Shown: positions 22,340-31,012, counted from the first letter of the stretch. The stretch is DNA of 64,000 nucleotides from Anaeromyxobacter dehalogenans 2CP-1 (GCF_000022145.1 NC_011891.1:2120001-2184000); one strand, 5' to 3'. Notes: a model not told the origin generated them from the sequence alone. A program made the numbers and translations.

Positions 22340-22588
22340 CTACTTCGGGACCGGCGCCTGGAAGGCGGCGATCTCCTCGACGCTGGGCTGCGGCTCGGGC
22401 TCGGCGGGGCGGAAGCCGGCCTGCTCCGGCACCGGCGCCGGCGCGGGGACGGCGGCGGGGTCGGGGAGGGCGGTCGCCGCGTGCGCGGACGGCGACGGCG
22501 GGACCGCCGCGTCGGACCGGCTGGAGCAGGCGCCCGCGAGCATCGCGAGCGCAACGGGGATGGCGAGGAAGGCGGCGCGTTCGAACAT
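22340..22588 (-). CDS. Small Pro-rich lipoprotein
   Basis: An 82-residue predicted lipoprotein. MFERAAFLAIPVALAMLAGAC is a signal peptide with a LAGAC lipobox (Cys 21). The mature part is a low-complexity Ala/Pro/Glu chain, probably an extended linker, ending QPSVEEIAAFQAPVPK. No family recognised. The ATG at 22588 was picked because it opens the signal peptide; the longer frame (to 22705) has no coding character. Confidence 0.6.
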   Translation of the reverse strand: MFERAAFLAIPVALAMLAGACSSRSDAAVPPSPSAHAATALPDPAAVPAPAPVPEQAGFRPAEPEPQPSVEEIAAFQAPVPK

Positions 22589-22768
22589 GGTGGGACTCCG
22601 GGGGAAGGAGGCTGCGAGACGATCCCCGGTACTGCACCGCGCGTGCCCGCCGTCGCGCCCTGCTGCGGCGCGCGCTTTCCGCACGACGTGTCGCGCGGGA
22701 CACACTTCGCGTGGGCGCGGCGACGCGCCGGACGGCCCCCGCCCGTCGCCGCGGCGACAGGCGTCGCG

Positions 22769-23932
22769 CTACGGATCGACGGTGACGCGGGCGGCGACCG
22801 CCTTGGCCCGCTCCACCAGCGCGCGCGGATCGTCGCCGGGCGCGCCCGCGACGAGCGCCACGCCCATGCGCCTGTGCGGGCGCAGCGCCGGCTTCCCGAA
22901 GATCCGCACGTCGGCCCCCGGCTCGGCGAGCGCCGCCTCCAGCCCGCGCACCGTCGGCGCGCCGGTGCCGCGCGCCAGGATCACCGCGCTCGCGCCCGGC
23001 CGGACCAGCGTGACGGGCGGGATGGGCAGGCCGAGCACCGCGCGCAGGTGCAGCTCGAACTCGTCGAGCGGCTGCGTGCCGGCCAGGGTCACCATCCCGG
23101 TGTCGTGCGGCCGCGGCGACAGCTCCGAGAACCAGACCCGGTCCTTCCCCAGGAAGAGCTCCACGCCGAAGATGCCCGCGCCGCCGAGCGCGCGGGTCAC
23201 CGCCGCCGCCATCCGCCGCGCCTCCTCGAGGAGCGGCGCCGGCACCGGGTGGGGCTGCCAGCTCTCCTGGTAGTCGCCGCGCTCCTGGCGGTGGCCGATG
23301 GGCGGACAGAACAGCGTCTCGCCGCGCCGCTGGGTGACGGTGAGGAGCGTGATCTCCGACTCGAACGAGATGAACTCCTCGACGATCACCTCGCGCAGGT
23401 CGCCGCGGGTGCCGGACATCGCGTAGGCCCAGGCGGCCTCCATGTCGCCCTCCGCGCGCACCACGCTCTGACCCTTGCCCGACGAGGACATGAGCGGCTT
23501 CACCACGCAGGGGAGGCCGATCTCGCGGACCGCCGTGCGGAACGCCTCGGGCGTCGAGGCGTAGGCGTAGCGCGCGGTGGCGAGCCCGAGCTCGCGGGCG
23601 GCGAGGTCGCGGATGGCGCGGCGGTTCATCGTGACCGCGGCGGCGCGGGCGCTCGGGACGACCTGGACGCCCTGCGCCTCGTACGCCTGGAGGCGCTCGG
23701 TGCGGATGGCCTCGATCTCCGGGACGATCACGTCGGGCCGGTGCTTCGCGACCAGCGCGTCGAGCGCCGCGCCGTCGAGCATGCTCACGACCTCGCGGGC
23801 GTGGGCCACCTGCTGCGCGGGCGCGCCATCGTAGGAATCGACGGCGATCACCTCCTGGCCGAGGCGCTGCGCCGCGATGGTGAACTCCTTGCCGAGCTCG
23901 CCGGAGCCGAGGAGCAGGATCTTCTTTCGCAT
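22769..23932 (-). CDS. purT: Formate-dependent phosphoribosylglycinamide formyltransferase
   Basis: A 387-residue ATP-grasp enzyme that formylates GAR with formate and ATP in purine synthesis. The start [20 protein letters not shown] is family-typical (GSGELGKE). Central residues show the ATP-grasp segments [14 protein letters not shown] and [19 protein letters not shown], and the C-terminal [18 protein letters not shown] contains the metal/ATP-binding [10 protein letters not shown] motif. Length matches PurT. The ATG at 23932 gives the family start; the longer frame upstream is antisense to the NifU-like gene. It is divergent from that gene across 73 bp. Confidence 0.95.
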   Translation of the reverse strand: MRKKILLLGSGELGKEFTIAAQRLGQEVIAVDSYDGAPAQQVAHAREVVSMLDGAALDALVAKHRPDVIVPEIEAIRTERLQAYEAQGVQVVPSARAAAVTMNRRAIRDLAARELGLATARYAYASTPEAFRTAVREIGLPCVVKPLMSSSGKGQSVVRAEGDMEAAWAYAMSGTRGDLREVIVEEFISFESEITLLTVTQRRGETLFCPPIGHRQERGDYQESWQPHPVPAPLLEEARRMAAAVTRALGGAGIFGVELFLGKDRVWFSELSPRPHDTGMVTLAGTQPLDEFELHLRAVLGLPIPPVTLVRPGASAVILARGTGAPTVRGLEAALAEPGADVRIFGKPALRPHRRMGVALVAGAPGDDPRALVERAKAVAARVTVDP

Positions 23933-24005
23933 GGCGGCGCAGTCTACGCGCTGCGACCCTTCCGGTACACGCACGCCGAGCGGAGGCGTGGCATGGGGAG
24001 GGGCC

Positions 24006-24362
24006 GTGTCCCGCTCCGTCGCCGACCTGGTCTCGAGCCTGCGCCACGGCGCCGCGGTCGACCGGGCAGACCGGGCGGGTGGGGCCGACGGCGGCGAGCG
24101 CCTGCGGGTGCGGATCGGGCTGTGGCTCGAGCGCGAGCGGGTGGTCCGGGCGCGCTTCCGCGCCACCACCTGCGCCTCGCTGCTCGCCTACGCCGAGGCC
24201 GCCTGCGCGCTGCTCGAGGCGGGCACGCCACCGGGCGACCTCACGCCGGCGCTCCTTCGGGCCCAGGTGAGCGGGGTGCACCCCGTCCACCTCGATCGCG
24301 CGGACCTGGTCGCGGCCGCGGTACGGGCCGCCGCGGCCCAGCCGGAAGGGAGCAGCGCTTGA
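24006..24362 (+). CDS. NifU-N-like small protein with degenerate cysteines
   Basis: A 118-residue protein resembling the NifU/IscU-like scaffold fold: [27 protein letters not shown], then a helix, an EAG loop, and [18 protein letters not shown]. IscU/NifU scaffolds use three cysteines. Here only the middle one (TTC) is present; the first (usually CGD) is not seen and the third (usually HC) is Leu. Cluster assembly is therefore doubtful. Its TGA overlaps the TTG start of the DsrE-like gene, so the two are translationally coupled. GTG at 24006 is chosen, preceded by gggagggg; a GTG at 23988 is an alternative. Confidence 0.55.
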   Translation: MSRSVADLVSSLRHGAAVDRADRAGGADGGERLRVRIGLWLERERVVRARFRATTCASLLAYAEAACALLEAGTPPGDLTPALLRAQVSGVHPVHLDRADLVAAAVRAAAAQPEGSSA

Positions 24363-24691
24363 ACGTCGCCTACGTGTTCTCGACGCCGAACGCGTCGTAC
24401 ATCCTCGAGAAGATGATCGTCCCGCAGCTCGAGGAGGGCCGCCACGGCGCGACCGTGGTCGGGATGTTCTTCTTCGTGGACAACACGTATCTGCTGGTGA
24501 AGGGCAACCCCACCGGCGAGCGCCTCGCCGCGGTGGCGCGCAAGAGCGGCATGCTGCTCATGGGCTGCGACCAGTGCTGCTACCAGCGCGCCATCGCCGA
24601 CCGGCTCATCGAGGGGATCCCCATCGGCTGCTTCCCGGACCTGTACAAGGCGCTCTCGGGCGCGAAGCTCGACCAGGTGATCACGCTCTGA
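24359..24691 (+). CDS. DsrE-like small sulfur-relay-type protein with CxxCC motif
   Basis: A 110-residue protein with the DsrE/F-like Rossmann pattern: [19 protein letters not shown], a VVGMFFFVDNTYLLVKGN strand-loop and then LLMGCDQCCYQRAIA, giving three cysteines (C-x-x-C-C) in the place where DsrE-type proteins hold an active cysteine. A TTG start at 24359 overlaps the preceding stop (TTGA), so the pair is coupled; no ATG lies near. DsrE-type proteins carry sulfur or form trimers in sulfur oxidation and tRNA thiolation. My recollection is that some homologues are called SaoD, but I could not check it. It ends 15 bp before the end of the converging accessory operon. Confidence 0.6.
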   Translation: MNVAYVFSTPNASYILEKMIVPQLEEGRHGATVVGMFFFVDNTYLLVKGNPTGERLAAVARKSGMLLMGCDQCCYQRAIADRLIEGIPIGCFPDLYKALSGAKLDQVITL

Positions 24692-24706
24692 GCGGCGGAC
24701 GGGCGG

Positions 24707-25150
24707 TTACCGGCTGCCAGGGGCCCCCCATGGACCTCGCCCTGCGTCCTGTTGGCCCTCGAGCGAGTCCAGTCGATGCCGTAACGACGACACCGTCCAC
24801 TTCAGTTGCTGGCGCGCGATCAAGAGCCCGACGGATTTCCCGACGCCGATGGCGGCGACCAAGGCGAGCAGGGCGCCGCCACCGGCGAGCAGCGGCCGCT
24901 GGAAGACCAGCTCTCGGTGGTAGGAAGCGAGCACGCCGCCTGTTGCCAACGCAACGACCAGCGCGAGCGCTGCGCTGCCGCAGCCGCACGCGCGGTCGTA
25001 CCGGTTGATGCGCCTCTCCCACCGGTTCCGCTCGGCGAGGGGCATGTCCTCGAAGGCCAGCACCACGCGGCGCGCGTGGCGCCGGGCTCGGCCGAAAAGA
25101 ATGCCCCCGAGCTCGTTCGCCGTGTGCACGGTGAGGACGTCGCGGATCAC
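24707..25150 (-). CDS. Two-helix membrane protein, last gene of accessory operon
   Basis: A 147-residue protein. The N-terminal 60 residues are charged and helical (AFEDMPLAERNRWERRINRYD) with a CGCG pair; two adjacent hydrophobic segments (about residues 58-78 and 86-105) form a hairpin membrane anchor, and a short positively charged tail follows. GTG start at 25150, nine bases after the metzincin gene stop on the same strand. Base composition is lower in GC than in the neighbouring housekeeping genes, as in the rest of the operon. No family recognised. Its place at the end of the operon suggests a membrane component for the module. Confidence 0.65.
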   Translation of the reverse strand: MIRDVLTVHTANELGGILFGRARRHARRVVLAFEDMPLAERNRWERRINRYDRACGCGSAALALVVALATGGVLASYHRELVFQRPLLAGGGALLALVAAIGVGKSVGLLIARQQLKWTVSSLRHRLDSLEGQQDAGRGPWGAPGSR

Positions 25151-25159
25151 GACAGTGCC

Positions 25160-26272
25160 CTAGAAGTACGTCACGTGCTTCGAGGCGCGCCACAGCAGGA
25201 TCTGCCAGGTGCTGAGCCGCGTCATCGTCGGTGGGTCGCTCCCGTCCCAGGGAACGCCCATGAGGTTCGTCGTGTTGCTGGCCGCATCGAGATGCCAGAG
25301 GTTGCCGCTGTGACCCAGCTCGTGCGCCGCGACGCGACGGTTGATCTGCGGACCCTCGCCGCCACACGGCTGGTTGCGGACGGTGATGTAGTCGGTGATC
25401 CACAGCCCACATCCGAAGGAGCCGCAACCGCCGCCGTCGCCCGGGACGGTGCGGATGACGAAGCAGGTGATCGGCGCGCCGTAGCCGACCACACGTCGGA
25501 AGTCGCCAAAGAAGCACTTGGTGGTCGCCATGAAATCGAGCTTCGTCCCGGTCAACCCCAGGTCCGCGCCGAATCCCGACGCGTTGCACGGGACGTCGAG
25601 CGTGTCTGCTTCACTGTTGCCCCCGTCGACCTGCACCCAGTCTTCGCTCACCGTCTCGTCGCCGGCGAGCCCGGAGTCGTACTCGAATGGCGCCAGGCGG
25701 ATGACCCGGATGTTCGCCTCGCGGCGCAGGATCTCGACGGCGTGTTGCAGCAGATTGACGACATAGGGTGTGGCGGCGACCTGGTTTCCGTTCTCATCGC
25801 GGAGGATGATGGTGCAGATGCGCAGCTTCTTCTCCGGCCGGATCCCGATCAGGCCCCAGAGCGCATCCACCAGCGACGCGAGAATCCAGGCGATCGCGGT
25901 GATGAGATTCCACAGCCACTTGATCAGGCGGCCGAGGTAAGGGATCTCGAAGATGAGCTCGACCACGAGAGCGATGGCATCCAGCACCCAGCCGAGGATC
26001 GATTCGAGCGTGACGATGATGGCGTTCACGATCGTCGTCACCACGTCCCAGACCAGGCAGATGGCCGTGGTGATCCAGGTCCACCCGACACAAACCCAGT
26101 TCGAGACCCACACCCAGGCCACGCAAACCCAGGTGATGAGCTTGCATCCCCAGGAGCACGGCCACCAGTCGCAACAATTCTCGTCCCAATCCGAGCAGCT
26201 GCTCTCGCCCTCGTCCTTCCACTCGGAACACTCCTGGTGCCGCTCCTGGCCCCACTCCAGACATCTGGGCAT
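25160..26272 (-). CDS. Metzincin-like protease with N-terminal 11-residue Cys/Trp repeat
   Basis: A 370-residue protein in two parts. Residues 4-80 are a Cys/Trp-rich repeat in which a CxxW-like step recurs every 11 residues (C4, C15, C26, then C39, C50, C61, C72). Residues about 80-150 are very hydrophobic helical segments (LVVELIFEIPYLGRLIKWLW), probably membrane-associating. The C-terminal domain has the zinc motif HELGHSGNLWH (H317, E318, H321, H327) and a Met-turn (TTNLMG, M338) typical of metzincins, although the usual Gly of HxxGxxH is Asn. No signal peptide is evident. The ATG at 26272 is preceded by a gagagg site. It lies in the five-gene operon, 32 bp after the 80-residue gene and 9 bp before the last gene. 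A secreted or membrane peptidase acting on the other module proteins is inferred. Confidence 0.8.
   Translation of the reverse strand: MPRCLEWGQERHQECSEWKDEGESSCSDWDENCCDWWPCSWGCKLITWVCVAWVWVSNWVCVGWTWITTAICLVWDVVTTIVNAIIVTLESILGWVLDAIALVVELIFEIPYLGRLIKWLWNLITAIAWILASLVDALWGLIGIRPEKKLRICTIILRDENGNQVAATPYVVNLLQHAVEILRREANIRVIRLAPFEYDSGLAGDETVSEDWVQVDGGNSEADTLDVPCNASGFGADLGLTGTKLDFMATTKCFFGDFRRVVGYGAPITCFVIRTVPGDGGGCGSFGCGLWITDYITVRNQPCGGEGPQINRRVAAHELGHSGNLWHLDAASNTTNLMGVPWDGSDPPTMTRLSTWQILLWRASKHVTYF
26033..26263 (-). repeat. Coding repeat: hendecad CxxW units
   Basis: Within the metzincin-like gene, residues 4-80 contain CxxW-like steps: CLEW, CSEW, CSDW, (shifted by two) CSWG, CVAW, CVGW and CLVW. 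Cysteines are 11 residues apart within each block, so the DNA repeat unit is 33 bp. The DNA units are diverged, so the repeat is old or constrained at protein level. Confidence 0.75.
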
Positions 26273-26304
26273 GGATCGCCCTCTCGCGGTTGATGGAGGG
26301 ATCT

Positions 26305-26547
26305 TCAGCCGCAGCGGACATCTCTGCGTTGCTCCTGCCGTCTCCGGTAGCTGGTGTGCAGCCCGAGCGCGGGCAGCACCGAGACCAATGCGAGCAACGC
26401 CGCTGCGGCCATGACGTACGGGTCGTGGCGATGACCGCCGTATGCCAGGAGGCCGGCGATGGCGACGAAGACGGGTCGTAAGAAGTGAACCGCAGGGGAA
26501 GTGCGCGGAAGGCGTCGCGGTCTGCGGGCTGTGCGGGTCGTCTCCAT
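26305..26547 (-). CDS. Small two-helix membrane protein of accessory operon
   Basis: An 80-residue protein: a basic N-terminus (METTRTARRPRRLPRTS), then hydrophobic helices at about 24-41 and 48-65 joined by a short GGHRHDPY turn, and a basic tail (YRRRQEQRRDVRCG). The ATG at 26547 has an aggag site and follows the HEAT-repeat gene by 22 bp. The product is probably an inner-membrane hairpin with both ends inside, by the positive-inside rule. No family recognised. Confidence 0.65.
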   Translation of the reverse strand: METTRTARRPRRLPRTSPAVHFLRPVFVAIAGLLAYGGHRHDPYVMAAAALLALVSVLPALGLHTSYRRRQEQRRDVRCG

Positions 26548-26569
26548 GATCTGCTCCTGATGGGCGGAG

Positions 26570-27070
26570 TCAACGCGCGCTTCTCTTCTCGAGCACGTCG
26601 GCCACCGCGCGGCTGGCGCGGTGCGGGACCGTCCGCGGATTCGCTGCCTCGTAGTTGCCGACCGCGCTCTGCGCTCTGGCCGAGCCGATCGAGACGAGGG
26701 CGCGCACCGCCTCGGCCGCGAGGATCGGCGTCGTCTCGGGACGTTCGAGCATCTCGCCGAGCCGCGAGACGAACCGGTCGTCCTTCTTGCGCCCCGCGGC
26801 GCGGATGGCACGAACCGCCAGATCGGGGCTCGAGTCCTGGATCAGCAGGTCGATCGCCTCCGTCGCCTGCGGGTGGTCGATCCAGCCGAGGAGGGCCGCG
26901 GCGTTGGTCCGCACCTTGAGGCGAAGCCCGGGGTACTGCCCGAGGGCGGCCTCGCACACGACGGTGACCGCCTCGTTGCCCCACTCGACGATCGCCTCGG
27001 CGGCGGCGCTCGGCGAGAGGTCGGTCGCCGTGAGCAGCTTCATGACGCGTATCTCGTTCTCGGTCGGCAT
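26570..27070 (-). CDS. HEAT-repeat-like protein of accessory operon
   Basis: A 166-residue soluble helical protein with pairs of amphipathic helices of about 30 residues: LRLKVRTNAAALLGWIDH, ATEAIDLLIQDSSPDLAVRA, RFVSRLGEMLERPE and LAAEAVRALVSIGS. These fit HEAT-like repeats that act as binding scaffolds. There is no signal peptide. The ATG at 27070 has a gaggtc site seven bases upstream; an in-frame start at 27109 lies inside the upstream gene. It is the second gene of the operon, 11 bp after the large collagen-like metzincin gene. Confidence 0.7.
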   Translation of the reverse strand: MPTENEIRVMKLLTATDLSPSAAAEAIVEWGNEAVTVVCEAALGQYPGLRLKVRTNAAALLGWIDHPQATEAIDLLIQDSSPDLAVRAIRAAGRKKDDRFVSRLGEMLERPETTPILAAEAVRALVSIGSARAQSAVGNYEAANPRTVPHRASRAVADVLEKRSAR

Positions 27071-27081
27071 GATGACCTCGC

Positions 27082-30000
27082 TCAGTCCTGCGCGTCGGCC
27101 GTGGCGCACTGCGGGATGGTGTTGTTGCCCATGAACAGCGACCCCGCGGGCAGCGACGCCACCTTCCCGTCCTCCACGTGTGTAGCCCCGATGCGCGCGG
27201 GATCCACCTGACCGCCGTGGATCGCCATTCCATCCGAGGCATCCCAGAACGGGTACATGAGGAACGTCTCGTCGCCGCCGTCGCAGGCGCGATCGAAGAA
27301 GGTGCCCGGCCCCTCGCCCGCATCGCAGACGTGGCGCAGGCAGAGGGCGTGACCGATCTCGTGCGCGACGACTTGCTGGAGATCGACGGGGCCGAGCGGC
27401 CCACCTTCATCGCCGATGAACAGCGGTCCTCCGCCGAAGTACGCGTACGCGGTGGCGAACTCGACGTCGCGCGCGAAGAAGAAGTTGAGCGCCCCGAGCA
27501 CGCCCGGTGCCGCGGCGAAGAGCGCCCGGTCGGCCGCCGGGTCGTCGATGGGCCACGTGTTCGCGTGGACGTCGGTGGTCGAGACGTCGGTGACTCCCTG
27601 GACGAGGCGGAAGCTGATCCGAGCTTGCCCCCACGGGGCCGTCACCGAGAACGCGCCCCCCTCGCTGAAGAGGTCTGCGATCTCGGCCGCGGTACGCGTG
27701 GTCCCGCTTCCGGGGCTCGTGCCGACCACCCTGAACGCGGCGACACGCACCACGATCGTGTCGCTGATGCGGATCGCCCGCTCGTCGCGGCTCGTGCCAC
27801 CGTCCGGATTTCGCACGACGATCCGCCGGACGCCACGCAGTGAGCCGAGCGGGGCCGGCGGGATCGTGAGCGTGATCGCCGTGCGGGTCACGCTCGACGT
27901 GGGGAGCAGATAGCTCAGGGCCGGCGCCACCGAGCGATCCTCCGCGAACACCTGGGCACCACCCGCGAAGGCGAGGCCGTTCAGGACCACCGTCTGACCT
28001 TCGATCCAGCGCGGCGGCGAGGGGAGGGCGAGAAGCTTGGGAAGCACTCGCAACATCACCCGGTTGCTGCGGCGATCGGACACGCCGGCTGGTCGGAGGA
28101 CCACGGGGTGGAACCCGCCGTCGGAGTCGTTCGGGACCACGAACGCTGCGGTGGTCGCGCTCGCGACGGGCCCCACGTCCGCGCCGTCGAAGAACACGCG
28201 ATCGATCGACGGATCGAAGTTCTGCCCCGCGATCGACACGGTCTGGCCTGGCTCGGCCTCGTAGACGCTCAGGCTGAGGATGTGCGGACGGTTGAGCTCG
28301 TCGTACCATTGCTGCGGCGTGATCGGGAGGATCTGGATCGCGTCCGGGACGACGCTCGGGCCCGGCGGGCCGAACGCCCCGGGGATCCCAGCGGCGCCGT
28401 CGGCGCCGCGCGCGCCGCGTCGCTCCGGGTGCTCGTCGCACCACGTCTCGCAATCCGCGGTGCCGGCGGCGCCGCCGTTACCACCCAGGCCCGCATTCCC
28501 GGGGTCGCCTCCCGGGCCGCCACCACCGGGGTTCACGTCGATCGACGGCGGCGCCGCGTCGAGCGCGGCGATGCTCTGGTGCGTCGTGAGGAGCGTGAGC
28601 CTCCCGCCGTCGCCTCCCTTCCCTCCGGTGCCGCCGCGTCCCGCATCCCCGCCCAGCCCGCCATCGCCGCCCGACCCGACGCTGCGACAGCAGCCGCCGA
28701 AGAACGTCCCGTCTGCGCGCAGCCCGGTCGCGCCGTCGCCGCCGCGCCCCCCGTCCTGCCCACGTCCCCCGCGCCCGCCATCCTGGCCGCGCAGGTCGAT
28801 CGGCGGCAGCCCGCTCGTCGCGTTCAGCACGTACATCGTCACGATGGGCGCTGGCACGACGGCGTCGGCACCGCCGTTCTTCGTCGGGTGCGGAGCCTGA
28901 TCCCCGTCCTCGCCGTCGCCACCCTGGGCGCCAGGCGACCCACCGCTGGAGCCGGGAGCCGCCGGGCTGGGCCAGAACGCGGCCGCTGGCGGGAGGGGCG
29001 GCGTCTCCCAGGTGATGCGGGTCGCGCCGTCGTATCGGATGGACTCGACGATCACGACCAGCTCGCGGACCTCCTGCCCCACGACGACGTCCTGCCCGCG
29101 GATGTCCCACTCGCCGGCCATGACCACGGCCGTGTCGTGCAGGACGAGGTTCGGCTCGTAGTACAGGACGTTCTGCAGCAGCTCGGCGAAGCGGTACCGC
29201 GGGATCGTCGGGATCGTCCGGGGCGGCTGGACGACGGGCGCGACGTACGCGCCGACGCGGAGCTTCCGGTTCGGGTCGAGCCGGAACGATCCGAGGTCGC
29301 GAACGCTGCAGACGCCCAGCTCGGTCATGAGGGTGCGCGCGCGATCGAGCCACATCTGGATGTTCTGGGGCGCGAGCACCGCGTCGGGCTCGTCGGTCCC
29401 GAGGCCCGGGTTCTGCGCAGCCAGCGCGGTGAGGATGTTCGAGATCCGCTGCTCGACCGTCGGTTGCAGCGCGAGGCCGCCGGGGACGTGCTTCGCGACC
29501 GGTGAGCTCACCTTCACGATGCCGCCGATGGAGTCGCCCGAGGTGTTCGCGAGCGACACCCGGAACGGCCGCTTCGCGGCGACGTCCGCCGCGGAGACGG
29601 CGAGCGCGATCGTGTCCGCCCCTTCCACCTTGCGGCGGATCCGCGCGGACGGTCCGTCGATCCGCAGCTCGGCAGTCTGGCCTGGCTGGAGATCGACGGT
29701 GAACACCAGGTCGCCCGGCAAGGCGGGGAGGAGGCTCCGCGTGAACGTGGCATTGGCGCGAAGCGTGACCTGCGTCTGCACCTCGCCCCGGAGCGCCATC
29801 GCCCCCACGGCGACTCGCGCCGCGAGGACGGACTCGGCGAGCAGGCGCCGGTTGATCGGCGCCTCCCGGTCGCCGCGGAGTGCCAGCATGCGATGCATGA
29901 GCTGCTCGGGCTCGGCGGCGGCGAGGCCATCGATGGAGTCGATCCCGATGCGGGGGAGCACCCGTCCGACGCTGCGGAACTCGTCCCCGAGCGCGATCGT

Positions 30001-30876
30001 CCAGTCGGGCGGCGGATCGGGGTCCAGGTCCCTTCGCGCGACGAGCTGCACGCGGCGCGGCGGGAGGATCTCCCAGACGTCCGTCTCGTCGGTGTCGTAG
30101 CAGCTCCTGGCCTCGCCGTCGTCGAGGTCCCAGTGGATTCGCCCGAACGGTGCTTCGAGCTCCACCAGGCCGCCGTGGATGGGCACCCGCCGGTCGACGA
30201 CGTAGCGGCCGGAGTCCTTGTCGAGCGCGCGCACCCGGACCTCGTCGCCGCGTGCTCCCGCGAGCACCAAGCGCACGGTGCTCGTCCCGTGGAGCGGCCT
30301 GCCGTCGAGGCGCATCGCCACGCGGGCCACGTCGTCGGGGCGCACGGAGATCGTCCGCTCGGCGCGGCCGAGCGCGGCGGAGGCCGCGCGCACGACGTAC
30401 TCGCCCGGCTCCACCCCGTCCAGCCTGAATCGCCGGCTCACCGGATCCTGCGGCACCTCGAGTCGCCGATCGTCTCGCTCCAGCACGACCGCACCGCTCT
30501 TCACCTGCTCCCCGCCGGCGAGCTCGAGCTTCACGTCGATCGCGCCCGCCTGGCCGGAGACGCGGAGGCGCGGGAGCTCCTCGAGCGCGCTGCCGACCTC
30601 GGCGATCCGCTCGGGGGTGAGCTCGGACGCGCGGACGACCGCGCTCGCCGGCACGTAGCCCGGCGGCCGGACGATCACCTCGGCCAGCGTCTCCGCGCGT
30701 GAGTACATGCGCGGACGCGGCAGCGCCGACGGGGTCGGCAACGTGCGAGCCCAGCGCGACAAGCGCGAGGGCGGCGTGTCTCCGCCCTCGGCCCCGCCGC
30801 GCGCTCCGGATTCCCCGGGCTCTCGACGCGTCCCCGTACCGCCGCACCCGCAGTCTCGCGTGCGCTTCTGCGCCAT
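27082..30876 (-). CDS. Large protein: Cys/Gly leader, HhH-like region, collagen-like Gly-rich region, TIG-like domain, metzincin-type zinc site
   Basis: A 1264-residue protein, first gene of the operon. Residues 1-45 are Gly/Cys/Arg-rich (DCGCGGTG) and lack a Sec or Tat pattern. A strand-rich N-terminal half follows, with a helix-hairpin-like segment near 312 (LPRIGIDSIDGL) like DUF4332. Residues 640-840 hold interrupted Gly-rich, collagen-like repeats (GGDGGLGGDAGRGG, GARGADGAAG). An IPT/TIG-like domain (about 862-960) begins HILSLSVYEAEPGQTVSIAG. The C-terminal domain has HEIGHALCLRH (H1172, E1173, H1176, H1182) and a Met-turn TFLMYP (M1207), as in metzincins. A ggggggt ribosome-binding site and a strong hairpin precede the ATG. 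A modular surface or structural peptidase is inferred; no close relative is known to me. Confidence 0.85.
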   Translation of the reverse strand: MAQKRTRDCGCGGTGTRREPGESGARGGAEGGDTPPSRLSRWARTLPTPSALPRPRMYSRAETLAEVIVRPPGYVPASAVVRASELTPERIAEVGSALEELPRLRVSGQAGAIDVKLELAGGEQVKSGAVVLERDDRRLEVPQDPVSRRFRLDGVEPGEYVVRAASAALGRAERTISVRPDDVARVAMRLDGRPLHGTSTVRLVLAGARGDEVRVRALDKDSGRYVVDRRVPIHGGLVELEAPFGRIHWDLDDGEARSCYDTDETDVWEILPPRRVQLVARRDLDPDPPPDWTIALGDEFRSVGRVLPRIGIDSIDGLAAAEPEQLMHRMLALRGDREAPINRRLLAESVLAARVAVGAMALRGEVQTQVTLRANATFTRSLLPALPGDLVFTVDLQPGQTAELRIDGPSARIRRKVEGADTIALAVSAADVAAKRPFRVSLANTSGDSIGGIVKVSSPVAKHVPGGLALQPTVEQRISNILTALAAQNPGLGTDEPDAVLAPQNIQMWLDRARTLMTELGVCSVRDLGSFRLDPNRKLRVGAYVAPVVQPPRTIPTIPRYRFAELLQNVLYYEPNLVLHDTAVVMAGEWDIRGQDVVVGQEVRELVVIVESIRYDGATRITWETPPLPPAAAFWPSPAAPGSSGGSPGAQGGDGEDGDQAPHPTKNGGADAVVPAPIVTMYVLNATSGLPPIDLRGQDGGRGGRGQDGGRGGDGATGLRADGTFFGGCCRSVGSGGDGGLGGDAGRGGTGGKGGDGGRLTLLTTHQSIAALDAAPPSIDVNPGGGGPGGDPGNAGLGGNGGAAGTADCETWCDEHPERRGARGADGAAGIPGAFGPPGPSVVPDAIQILPITPQQWYDELNRPHILSLSVYEAEPGQTVSIAGQNFDPSIDRVFFDGADVGPVASATTAAFVVPNDSDGGFHPVVLRPAGVSDRRSNRVMLRVLPKLLALPSPPRWIEGQTVVLNGLAFAGGAQVFAEDRSVAPALSYLLPTSSVTRTAITLTIPPAPLGSLRGVRRIVVRNPDGGTSRDERAIRISDTIVVRVAAFRVVGTSPGSGTTRTAAEIADLFSEGGAFSVTAPWGQARISFRLVQGVTDVSTTDVHANTWPIDDPAADRALFAAAPGVLGALNFFFARDVEFATAYAYFGGGPLFIGDEGGPLGPVDLQQVVAHEIGHALCLRHVCDAGEGPGTFFDRACDGGDETFLMYPFWDASDGMAIHGGQVDPARIGATHVEDGKVASLPAGSLFMGNNTIPQCATADAQD

Positions 30877-30887
30877 GGAACCCCCCG

Positions 30888-30927
30888 GCTGCCCAGGGCG
30901 ACGAGGCAGCTCGTCGCGCTGGGCAGC
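30888..30927. promoter_or_regulatory. Near-perfect 18-bp inverted repeat upstream of large metzincin gene
   Basis: Arms gctgcccagggcgacgag (30888-30905) and its reverse complement (30910-30927) differ at one base and flank a gcag loop. It sits 12 bp upstream of the ATG of the leftward operon, abutting the ggggggt ribosome-binding site, so it could be an RNA hairpin controlling translation or a dimeric operator. Confidence 0.6.
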
Positions 30928-31012
30928 AGACCGGACATGCTCGCGTTCGTGACGGGTCCCGATCCGGTCCGCGCGTGCGTCGGGCTCCGCGCCTCCGTCG
31001 CATGGGCGGCGG

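Noticed and set aside
28360-28960. Tandem-looking GC repeats that could suggest CRISPR or minisatellite
   Set aside because: They read in frame as collagen-like Gly-x-y units within one gene; there are no equal spacers.
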